DNA of 64,000 bases from Polytrichum commune. Taxonomy: Eukaryota > Streptophyta > Polytrichopsida > Polytrichales > Polytrichaceae. Both the position numbers and the translations under genes were made by a program. The notes under the pieces were generated by a model that saw only the letters and a program-made list of their open reading frames with translations, ran no database searches and was not told the origin of the DNA. This document shows, in pieces, positions 22,901 to 33,567 of the stretch (position 1 is the first letter of the stretch; each line of letters starts with the position of its first letter). Location of the stretch: assembly GCA_950295325.1 (NCBI GenBank), contig OX485805.1, positions 4,216,501 to 4,280,500 of the forward strand. Direction: 5' to 3'.

Positions 22901-23485
22901 AGTGTGAACGTTGTGATATATTTATAAACATATAACCACAAGTCGGATGAATATGACCGTTCAAGCTCCTCATAATGAAAACATCTAGTGGCACATAATT
23001 CCGTCCGCCGGAACCCTTATTTTGAGATGTATTTTCCAACACGTTTCTAAGCATAAAGGAGCCCAAATTTGGGTGGAAAACTCTTCCCAATTAAAAGGTG
23101 AGGTGGTTTAAATTTGGACTGGCATTTGCGTCACCCAATCCCTAAACATGAGGACCAAATATAATTCCATCCCTAGTGACCCCTCCTCCCAAGGAAGATT
23201 CCGGAGCTAAATTAACTCACCCCATCAATTTACTAAAAACAAGTGGGAATTGTGGGTGCTTTTCTAGGGGGGCCTAGTTTATAATATGCCTAGGGTTGTG
23301 TGGGAGATACATAGCCACTTCTTATAATATCACGGTGCCATGTCAGGCCTTTTAATGTCCATGATTGCGGATAGCCTTTCTTGCTTCGCAAGCCAACTTA
23401 TCACCATCTCTCTCTCTCTCTATCACTCATCCTAAGCTTACGGTAGACGTGCCTCATTCAATTACCGATCTCCATCCGACACCTA

Positions 23486-23805
23486 TGTTTGAGTGGGTAT
23501 GTGCATGGTTAGGTGTGGCTCCAAGAACGGATACCAAAAACACATGTGTTCATAAGAAAGTGGACTACACGCTCATTGATATGGTAACTATTATGGGTAC
23601 GATAGTCAAAGTCAATTGGGAGGACCTATATATATGACCCTTTAGTGAGCATCGTCACTTTGATGATGAATAAGATATCCATATATATGACTCTCATAAA
23701 TTATGAGGAAAGTGGCTATGGCCGTGATTTTGTTTTGTTAAGCTTCTCGTACTAATTGCGTGTGCTTTGTATCCTAGGAGAAGTAGGCTAGTCGGAGCAA
23801 GCAAC
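23486..23805 (+). repeat. Dispersed 330-bp repeat family, copy 2
   Basis: Follows the landmarks of copy 1 at 15.46 kb: GAGTGGGTATGTGCATGGTT, CCAAGAACGGATACC, AATTATGAGGAAAGTGGCTA and TGTATCCTAGGAGAAGTAGG. It ends just left of the pogo-like element. Confidence 0.7.
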
Positions 23806-23876
23806 CATTAAAGACACACCTAACTTACTACATGAATTCCTTGCCTCTTATCCACTGGAGAGAGGGAATGATTGTA

Positions 23877-24962
23877 CAGTCTAACCTTGATAATGTCACA
23901 CCATCCGTTTCACCAAAAAGAGTGATATAAACAAGGTGTGACATATTTGATAATGTCACATTTTGAAAATTTGTGCATAATGTGATATTATCAAAAAAAT
24001 AGGTAGAAAATCAAAATAAAATTACAATGTAAAAAAGAAAATAACAAATACGAGACTTCAATGTTTTTGAATGTAAAATCTAATTCAAAATTGTGAATAA
24101 CAACAAGAGCACATCACAATGTGTCATTGAAATCAGGTAAAGACCTCTCACTAGAGACAAAGAAGCTTCTAATGTCACATTGTTTTGTTGATGTTAAATG
24201 TGCAACACCAATTCTAATGAGTTTGTCATGGATTTTTTCCATTCCTAACAACTCCAAAGTGTTGAAAATCTGAGAATCTTGGCTAGCCATAAAATTCAAA
24301 ACATCTTTAGCATATTTTTGTGCATCGCTTAGCTTCACTACTTTAGACTCATCATCACTGCTATCAACAATCAATGGGTCTACTTCCATGGAATCAAGAA
24401 CTTGTTTGCCATCTTGCACTAATTGCACAAGCTCCTCAGTAGAAAATTCCACCTCAAAATTATCTTCACCTTCCATGTTTATGTACTCCAAAGGACAAAG
24501 CTTTTCTACAGGCTTGCCTTCGACATCCAAACCCAAATTCAATGCGGCGATGAGATTGCCCAATTCCAAAGCTGCTTCCTCCATTTTGGACTTCATACGT
24601 TCATCAAAATTGTTGATATCTGCATTCCACTCTGTAGGCAATATGGCGGGCTTCCTCCAACAATTTCTAATGGTTTGATCATCTAATTCATGCCATGCCG
24701 CCACACACCATAGCATAGCTTGAAATAGATCAACATTTGGCTTTCAGCTACTACAATCTGTCCATCCAACCATCACATACAATCCATCCATACTTGATAT
24801 TATCACATTTACACTACGGATTTTGGAAAAAAATAGTGACATTACCAAGGGTGATAGGGATAATAACGAGGGAGTTTTACACTATGAAAATTGGTTTCAA
24901 ACTTTTAGGTGACAATATCAAGGTGTTCTATTAACAAGGGTGACATTATCAAGGTTAGACTG
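23877..24962 (-). mobile_element. pogo/Tigger-like DNA transposon, internally deleted (1086 bp)
   Basis: The terminal inverted repeats are exact for 23 bp. The left end begins CAGTCTAACCTTGATAATGT at 23877, and the right end is its reverse complement ending at 24962. TA dinucleotides flank both ends (23875-23876, 24963-24964), as expected for Tc1/mariner-pogo insertion, and a CAGT start is typical of pogo-type ends. The TTGATAATGTCAC core recurs inside the left end near 23950. The only coding content is the C-terminal part of the transposase on the minus strand; the DNA-binding and catalytic parts are gone, so this copy cannot move itself. Confidence 0.88.
24114..24737 (-). pseudogene. C-terminal fragment of pogo/Tigger-like (DDE_1) transposase
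   Basis: The frame reads KPNVDLFQAMLWCVAAW and then DQTIRNCW (the tryptophan/cysteine motif after the DDE catalytic domain), an acidic middle, and a C-terminus with KQCDIRSFF before the stop at 24114. Upstream of about 24737 the similarity ends abruptly, so the DDE domain and the HTH/CENP-B-like DNA-binding region are deleted. About 207 codons remain open. The first Met (24716) is internal to the original protein. A close relative of this region lies at 59.4-60.2 kb. Confidence 0.7.
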
Positions 24963-24964
24963 TA

Positions 24965-25200
24965 TACAAGCGTACCTCTCAATTCATCAACATAATAGCC
25001 CTCATATTGTGTGGAGCTCAAAGGTTACTTTATATAGTTGATTTGACACCGGAATTAGCTTCAAATTACATTGATTTGGTCTACCCGATGTCATTTGAGA
25101 TGAATTGCCAACAAACCTCCGAGCCCTCAAATCACTAGATTGAATAATGATGAATATTGTGGGGCACACCAATAACAAGGAAGCAACACCATAACCTATT
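24965..25200 (+). repeat. Dispersed repeat that hosts the pogo insertion
   Basis: Sequence just right of the transposon (AAGCGTACCTCTCAATTCAT, TAGTTGATTTGACACCGG, GATGAATTGCCAACAAAC) recurs near 54220-54390. In that second copy the equivalent point (ATATAAGCGTACTTCTCATTC) has no insertion, which supports the element boundary called here. Confidence 0.6.
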
Positions 25201-25296
25201 GGCATGGCTAAACCTTCACCTTTTTGAGTTGGGCCCTTACCACTACACCCTAACCTCCGTAATGTAACCCTCTCTTCTATCCCAAAACCCTCGGGA

Positions 25297-25572
25297 ACGA
25301 ATGTGCTCGATTTAAATCTCCCTCCATGTTGTCACATTTTCCTCCCATATATCACAAGTATTGACATTAAAATATTCCACCAAAGAATTCAAACCACATG
25401 CTCGCACGCATCACATTGTCATTATTGCGATATTGACTTTGTGTTATCCCATAATACCACATCACATGCTACACTAATTCTCTATTATCATGCATCCATG
25501 TTAACACTACATACATCCTTAATATCACGTGCACTTTGATTGCCATATACATTATATTAGGGAGGTTAGAGT
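25297..25572. repeat. Right arm of the 275-bp inverted repeat pair
   Basis: Reverse complement of 22335-22612, with landmarks TCTATTATCATGCATCCATG and TATCACGTGCACTTTGATTG. No matching target-site duplication was found outside the arms, so I leave open whether they are ends of one large element or two independent insertions. Confidence 0.72.
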
Positions 25573-28500
25573 ATGTTGTTCAAGGTGGAAATGTTGTCCA
25601 TTATATTATAGCATATGGGGTTATTCTTTAGATGATTTCATCCCGGACTAAGCATCAAAGGCCCCGATTTAGTCTAGAAGGACCCATGTGGAATATGTTT
25701 AGTGCTAAGCAACTTGTCTTCCCGTCTCACCAATAGTAACAAGTATTCCGTAACTATTGGGGACTATTAAGAACTCACGGTGGACACATGGTTGTTAATC
25801 AAGCACAAATATGTGAACCTCGCTAGAGAATTTCAAATGGTTAACACCTTTGTGTTGGGTGCAAACCATGTGAGTTGAAGCATGTTTAAGATACTTATAG
25901 CATTTGAACATGCAAGTGATTGCCACATGAAAGAACAACGTAAGGGTGAATCTATTGATCGAGGGAGGCGTATAATGGTGACTACTTTGAGGCCCATTTA
26001 CACTATACAGGTTGAGAGCTTGAAGAAAAGAGCCTTCTCATTGGCGGGGAACATGAGTCTTGTGCATCCTTGTTCACTTAACTTTTCAATTTGAGAGCTT
26101 AAACTTTTACTTTTATTTGGGTTCCATCTCTGAAACGATGCCTTGATAAACCGTATGGAATAGCTACAAGAAACTATCGGTCATCCTAAACAATATTTTG
26201 ATTTGAATCCTGAGTCACCTTGTGGAGGTCTCTTAGGAATGTTGAAAGTACGAGCTCTAGTTATGTGGGTCCTAAAACCAATCGATTTTCATAACGATTT
26301 GTCATGACATGTCCTTCGTGTCATTCATTCCTCCTTTGACATCTTAGTCATAGTATGGCCACTTCACACTTGCTTAAACTATAGAGTGTTTGAGGATCAA
26401 TGAAGCTCCCCAACAATTTGAGCTTTGAATAAATAAACTTGTGAAAGCCAAGTATCAAACTCCTGAAAATCTCAAGTTCTACTGCCAATCGGGCTCTAGT
26501 GCAAAGGTGGCCTACATATTTGTCCATGATACAAATCCACAAAATATGAATCCACCAACTTATGAGATCCACAAGTTTGGGTTAAAATGTTAGCATATCC
26601 ATGTTTTCGCTTACCGTAAATATGTTAGCGTACTTAGGCTACATGTTTAGGCAAAATGCTTAGCACACACAAGCCTTAAGGATGGTATGAATCCATATGC
26701 TTGATTTCGTGGAGATTATTAGTTCCTTTGCAAGAGTAAAATTACAACCAAGTGACAACTTTCAAAAAATGAATCCAAAGTTTCCTCTAAAAACAAAACA
26801 CATTTGACCATTTGGAAAGGCAAGACCAAAAAAACGACCAAGTTTGGCCCTCCTCTTCCGTAGTAAGGTTTTAAGCTCTTCCCTAGTACCTACTAGAGAT
26901 GGAACTATTGCATTCAAGGAGACCCGTGCTTCATAGCACAACTATTCTATGAATGCACACCAATTAGACCCTTTATCATGGGTTACCATTTGGACATGTT
27001 GCTAGGATGTTCAATTGAGAATATCATTCTTTAAGTTATTTCATGATCCCTTATTTACATAATATTTGATTTTCATATATGAGTATATGATGATAACCTC
27101 GGTGAAAATATGTAGCAACACGTAAGTCCAAAGGACACCCCACACTAATAGGACTATTTGGTTTAATTCTCGTCCACTAAGTGGAAGTGTTGCGAATCGT
27201 TTTATTTTTTTATTGGAATTACTTCTCAAGTTGGAAGTTTACCATCAAAGATCTTGCCACGAACCAAGCCCCGATTCAACTCAAATGACTTGGACTAAAC
27301 CAATTTAGAGGATTTAAAACTAATTCTGTGGTGTCAAAAAAATTGTACGAGATAACTTCCAATATGCATACTATTTCAGAGTTTACATGTTAGATGAATG
27401 AGAGATACGTTCGTATGCAACAATTCCATCTCACTATTGTCCACAACCATAGAATTGTCATGTCCATTGAATGTTCACTTGACACTATTTGTCAATATAG
27501 GTTTTTTGTGGAATTCAACATATTTTTACTTCAACATATTTAGTGAAAGGAGTGATTTGTGAGGAATAGGTACAGAGTGAGGTGATAATTTAAGGTTGAC
27601 TCATCCTCATACGGCAGACCTATTTTTAAAGGACCTAAGAAGTTCGAATGGATGAAAATATGTATGACTTCCTACATGGCAACAAGTGGATAATGTTTTA
27701 TGGTCCACCTTACCATGCCCATTAAAAAGAGGTGGGTCTAATGCAAAACAAGGGGCCATGACAAGAAAGTAAATTGCCATTGGCTCCTAGAAGAAGAAAA
27801 AATTGCCATGGAAGGGTCCCAAACTACCCATTGTTATTGAATTGTCCATAAGATATGTTGCACTCCCTCGATATGGTCTACTTTCACTTGACACCAAACT
27901 TGAGGGCCCATCAATTGCAAAATTGGAAATATATTGCCCACATATGGCCTCTAGATGATTTTCAAGAGCCCTTATACTCTCATGGTCACGGCTCTTGGTC
28001 CATGTGTAAAGTGATCCTAACTAAAAGCATTATGCACTAAATATTGCATTTAGGTGTCACCAATTCCATTTGTCTTGCTCAATTCTAATTATAAAACCGC
28101 ATGTGTAGTGTCACCAAGACTAACTGTAAACCTAATATTATTTGTTATTCCTTATAAATTTGGTGGGTACTATAGATTTACAATGTTACAATTACCAACA
28201 CCTACTAAGTGAATTTTCAATGACATACAATACCATATCACACTAAATACAATATTTAGTGTCACGATTAACACAACCTATACATAGGCTTAAATACATG
28301 GTAAGTGCCAATAATGGGCCGGTGACACTAACAAGCTTAGGTACCACAAAAAGCGTAACAAGAACCTCAAACCTCGAAGGACGAGTTTAATCTAGAAAGA
28401 TGAAAAGTACGCTCCATATACGACAAATCCCAACACTCAACCCATTCTAGTTCTCATTGGTCGATGTGAAGGCTACTAACTTATATGACGTGATGTCACA

Positions 28501-30286
28501 TTCCTAGATGCTATCAAAACTCAATGGCTTTACAAGAACATAGAAGGAGGGCAATTAATGTCGATGGATGTAGAGAGAGCGAACTCCTCCCACAAGATAC
28601 ATGGTTGCCACAAAACACATCTCATGCTACTAACTTTAGGCCCGTGACATCTTTGGGGGCCGAACCTCTAAAAGTTTTTTGGGAAAAAGAAAAAGAAAAC
28701 ATAACATTTAATTGTCGGGCACACATGTCCTTGTTTCGTCGGTACTCCAATGTGAGATTGAGTTTTTTGGAGGGTAGTATAATAATGTTGAACAACCAAC
28801 TAGTTTTATGTTGGTGATGACAATTTGTTGACTTGATGTTAAAATATAGCCTTGAGATTCGATGAACAATAGAGTCATTCGTAAAGTAAAGCAGATGGAA
28901 TCATGGGTTTAGTCTTGAATCTTTGAGTTCGTGAGAATCAACACAAAGCCATCCAAGTTTTCTTACTGTTTATTATACACAAAGAGTGGTGTTAGGATTT
29001 TCTAGCTTGTCCTACTAAAATGAGTGGGGCAAGATAGTCTTGCACAACTTGATTTGGGATTTAGGATAGCAAGTCCCATGCATGTACCCTAGTTTAGATT
29101 TTAAAATTCTCTCAATGTCGGAGAGGCGGAACAAGGAAGTCCCAAAAGTTTCACCCAATTTTCAAGATTAACTCCAACACATGATGAACTCACGAGCTCT
29201 TAGTACAAAGGTTAATCAAAGAAGGATTCAAATTCATGGTTTCGAGGGACCTTATGGACAACTCTAATGGACCATCGAGAGAAAGCATCATTTGCAACTG
29301 AATTTAAATTGACATCATGATATTATTAAGCAGTGTGCGTTCGTTCATGTGGGTCTTCAAGAATGTAACCATGGGATGCCACAACCAATGCATTCTTCAA
29401 TCTGAATCGTCATGCAATTTCTATGCAATGTCTAAGGTGTTGAGGCCTTAAAGTAACATAGGTCCAATAGTGTCACCTAATTTGGGTCTATAACATGAAG
29501 TTAGTTAACATGTAAACTACATGCCTTCAAGTTATTTGAAGCTACATGAAAGGTTGAAATGCAAGAGAGCATGCACACACGAATAGACACCCCTACTTAA
29601 CAATGAAAAGCTCAAATAAAAAACGACCTTTCTAATTTTGTCTTATACTCATAGAAACTTTGTTTGCGTTGAAATTTAGTTGCTTCAATATGACTCATGT
29701 TCGTTGATCTAAGATGTTTTTCTACAACTATTTTGACATTTTTAATGATTTGAGACTTGCAACTAACTCTAAAAGTGACAATTTAAGGCCTCGACACCTT
29801 ATAAACGATAGAGGTTTGAGAGTTTTTATTTGTACGTAACTTTAGCTGCCAATTAAAGGGTACATATGATTGTGTGGAAGGGTGGCATCCGTAGGATCCT
29901 TTTTCTTTCTTTCTTTCTTTTTTGGCACAAATTGTAGGATCCAAAACTATCACACACGTGACGTGTCAGCTTTTATAGATGCCCAATGTTTGTCAGGGCC
30001 AGTGCTAACTTCAATGTCTTGCTCTTAGAAAGAGAGATTTTAGCTAGGGCCACTTCACACGTGAGCCAAGAGCGGTGACCATGAAATTGTGAGAGCCCAA
30101 AAGAAAGTGTCCAAAGGTCGTCCCAACACACTTTCAAAATCATTTAGTGTGGTCACAAACCCTCAAGTGTAGTGTGAAGTCATATGTGACTAGGCCCTTA
30201 ACCAAATGCTATTCCAATGTATTTCTATTCATGCGGGTCCTTATATATATGATACAATAGAATAAACCAATAATTGTGAGCTTTCA
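25573..30286. other. Gene-poor region
   Basis: No gene is supported. Open frames up to about 97 codons (for example 28524-28817) show no motif or codon signature. A partial repeat at about 28150-28270 (ATAGATTTACAATGTTACAA, CACTAAATACAATATTTAGTG) belongs to the family seen near 32.3 and 61.5 kb. Confidence 0.55.
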
Positions 30287-30545
30287 TAGTGTCGTGGTCT
30301 CCCGGTTTTGTGGTAGGCCTACCTTCAAGCGGTGGTTGTTGAAAATAATCCAAGTGACCATGAAACATGATCCATTTGGTATCATGTAGGAATCCATGTG
30401 CACTTAACATTGATCTTGCATTCACATACATTGTTGGTCCCTCAAGCGTAGTGTGAAGCGAACTTGGATTGGTTCCGCCTTTTCCATCAATGATAGTGTT
30501 TGAAGTTTATTGGTCGTAGACTCTCAGTCCCATGTGTGAAGGTTA
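30287..30545 (+). repeat. Dispersed repeat pair, copy 2
   Basis: Matches 22638-22900 in order and orientation (GTCGTGGTCTCCCGG, CATGTAGGAATCCATG, TTGGTCCCTCAAGCGTAG, GACTCTCAGTC). Noncoding. Confidence 0.65.
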
Positions 30546-32289
30546 CCCTTATTGCATATGAGCGAAGTTGTGATTTGTCCAACATAAAAACTTGGTCCCC
30601 ATATGTTTGTGGTCGATTCATCTCAATCGACATGGATTAGACTCATTTGGAGTCTTTTAAAGTATACTAAATAACCCTACTAGTGTGGGTGGAAAATTAG
30701 AGCGAGGCACACTAATTTTCTCAGACAAGGTGGAATCACCATGGATCCAAGATCCTAGGTTCTTCCATATATTTCCATGAAGACTTACATTGAATCAAAT
30801 AACCACCTTACATCAAAAGGAGCACCCACTTACATTTCTAAAAAAACAAATATTGTGACCACGCTAATTTTCAACTAGAATTTAGTGCGGGTTGAAAATT
30901 AATGTGGGCCACATTAAGTCTCAATATGAGAATTATCGAGGGCTCTATTGTACCAACTCTACATGGATAAGATTGGTGGAGAACCAACTTTTGACATCTA
31001 CATTGCTCGTGGTATGTCACAATGAGATTGACCGTGAACTCATAATATAGAAACTCATCACAAGTTTATTTATTATCATAATTAGGAAGTTCTTCTAATA
31101 TGAAAGTTTATATATAGAGAGAGAGATTCCTTAAACTTGCCAAGTAAGATTGTGAAGCTTGAAATGATAATTTGCATGATTCGCAGTAGTTAACCAAACA
31201 TTAAAAAAACAACCCCTGGTACAATCCAATAGTCATAATTGTTTGAGGAAATAGAATTGCCCGCATACCTTAAACCTTGCTATATCCAGTTGGGGGGAGT
31301 TGGGATCACAAGCAGTTGGACCAACTTACACATGTTCTATATAATCAACGGAACTCCCATATGATGACACAACAAACTTAAACAACACGTGCTGCCATAT
31401 AATAATACAAACATGTCCAACATGGTCTTGTTATAGAACTCCGCGCCCATAGGTGAGCCGAGGTCGGCCAGCTAGTGGGGGCCCAACCGCTTCTCATGCT
31501 TGTCGTGGAGCCAAGTTGAAACTTAAAATTAACTTATTATAAAACGCAAGGCATTCTTTCATCCGAGAATTTTGGCGTGTTGCTCCGAGGAAGCCAATAG
31601 GAAAGTGCATGGCACAACTTGACCATGGGGACTATTTCATCGGATTTCTTTTAAATGAAAATAAAAAAATTAGGAGTGACCCATCACCCTCCATGCACCG
31701 TCCCAATTCCCAAAGCGGCACATACCGATTGGCCCGGACTTCCATCGCGCGCTCGGGCAATGGCAATGGGAGGAGGAGTTGCATCGAAGTTTGGGAAGAG
31801 AAGAATGGGCCTCAAAAGAAGGAGAATAAGAACAAGACTTAAGACAAAGTGCAAAGGACGATGGTTACTTATCATATGTCTTGCTTTTCAAGTTGGGCTG
31901 CCTCCAATCTTTCCAAGGTGAAAACACATTCAATCATATTATGACATGACTATTGTGATCTTTAGGTGATTAAAATTAAAATTGAAATTAGAAACCTATT
32001 GGTGTAATTTTATCACAACTAGTTCACTTGGTAAGATTGGTGGGACCCATACAAGTTTCTTGTTGCATTGCTGCCTATTGTTTTCTATAGCTGAGTCAAC
32101 TCTAGATTTAACATTAGAGATATGTAATTATACCATGTCCACACTAGGACCGTCAACTAACTTACAATAATGAATGACTTTCCATTTGGATAGGAGTTTT
32201 TTTTTTGTCTTGGATGCAGTGAAGTGAACAGGCAAAATTGCAACACATTACATCTAATAAGGATGCTGTTTGGAGGAAAAAACTCTTTA
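30546..32289. other. Gene-poor region with a GC-richer patch
   Basis: No gene identified. The patch at about 31440-31860 is richer in G and C than its surroundings and has overlapping open frames on both strands of 60-90 codons, none with a recognised motif. 31980-32130 carries a segment (CTTGGTAAGATTGGTGGGAC, GTCAACTCTAGATTTA) repeated at 32860-33020. Confidence 0.5.
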
Positions 32290-32530
32290 CTTTTTTTTTG
32301 GAGGGGGATTATAGATCTATAGTGTTGCAGTTACTATTACTTATCAAGTGATTTTTCATCCAAATTTCAAGAGAAGGTAGGGTTTTGGCCAATGGATGAA
32401 CTCATTCATCATCCATCATCCATGACAATGTTTGCTCACTTATTCATGAGGAGTGTCATTTGAAATGTTACCATAATGACATAAAATACCATATGACACT
32501 AAATATCGTATTAAGTGTAGTAGCAACAAA
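32290..32530 (+). repeat. Dispersed repeat, inverted relative at 61470-61730
   Basis: Landmarks ATCTATAGTGTTGCAGTTAC, AAGTGATTTTTCATCCAAAT, TTGGCCAATGGATGAACTCA and CACTAAATATCGTATTAAGTG appear in reverse order and orientation at 61470-61730. Noncoding. Confidence 0.65.
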
Positions 32531-32640
32531 TTTCAGAAAGAGATGAACACTTTGTATTAATAAGGACTCCTCATGTTGCCAAGGAGCAACGACTGACCCT
32601 AGTGTGTAGGCATGGTATTAGTCTATTGAAATACATATTC

Positions 32641-32847
32641 ATTATCCCAATTAGTGTGTGTTATTATTTAGAGTTACACAATGCAATAACGTCTTACTCA
32701 TGAGTTTAATTTTTACTAACAAAAATTCAATAGGTTGTTGAGACATTATACAACATAAAGGACTTTGCTTAGTAAAATTTCACATTCTCATTAAATAGTT
32801 ATAGCATTGTGTAACTCCACATAGTAACCCACACAAATTGGGATGAT
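32641..32847. mobile_element. Fold-back MITE (ATTATCCCAATTAG family), copy 1
   Basis: A 207-bp element whose ends are long imperfect inverted repeats of about 50 bp. The left end is ATTATCCCAATTAGTGTGTG and the right end, reversed, is ATCATCCCAATTTGTGTGGG. The arms continue through GAGTTACACAATGC. Related copies lie at 46767-46973 and 48787-48994, with a partial one at 58430-58512. No coding capacity; a non-autonomous DNA transposon is the likely nature. Confidence 0.8.
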
Positions 32848-33049
32848 CACTGTAGTTGGGATGAAGTTACTACAACCACTTCAACTTGGTAAGATTGGTG
32901 GGACCCAAATGACATGCTACCAATATAATATGCGCAGAACTATTCTTCTACTACTGAAACATTGCTACTTATTGTTTTCTTTAGTTGATTCAACTCTAGA
33001 TTTAGCATTAGAGATCCAAAATTAGTCTATTGGAATCCAGTTGGGATGA

Positions 33050-33567
33050 AGTTTTACCTCAACTATTTTTACCCTATTAGGATTGGTGGGACCCACAAAA
33101 GGAGCTCGAAGTTAAAGCAGCCGTGGGCCAGGCGACGGGTCGCAGCCGGTCACGGGCAGATCGAAAATACTTCACCCTCTGCCCGCCTGCCCGACCTCCT
33201 ATATGAGGTTTTCGAAGCCCTCCGGCTTGAGAGATAGTGGCCAGACCGACCTTGTGTGGACTCCGAGCACTCCACCTCCTTCTTCACGCATCCGTTTGCG
33301 GTGATCTTTATCGTTTCGGGGATTATACTCGACGTGCTCAATTGGGCTCTAGAGGCTTTGTGACGAAATACGCCATCGATCGCGCTTTTTAGCGCCGAAG
33401 CTGGTGCATATTTGAAGGGGGAAGGAGGTGTTGCATTGATTGCGATCAAGCGGTGCGTCAGGGTGAGGATCGCGTGTGGTACCAAAGCGGTGCACATAGC
33501 TTAACTTGGGTTGTGTGTTTCTCTGTGTCTTTCTTGCAAGAAAGGAAGAAGAGACGGACTGATAGCC
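33050..33567 (+). promoter_or_regulatory. Putative promoter and 5' UTR of the RD21-like protease
   Basis: GC-rich DNA (33105-33240) contains a TATA-like TATATGA at 33200-33206. That places a possible start site near 33230 and a 5' UTR of roughly 330 bases before the ATG at 33568. Nothing here was tested against transcripts; the TATA call rests on position and sequence only. Confidence 0.4.

Noticed and set aside
22335-25572. LTR retrotransposon based on the two 275-bp repeats
   Set aside because: The repeats are inverted, not direct, and no gag or pol motifs lie between them.
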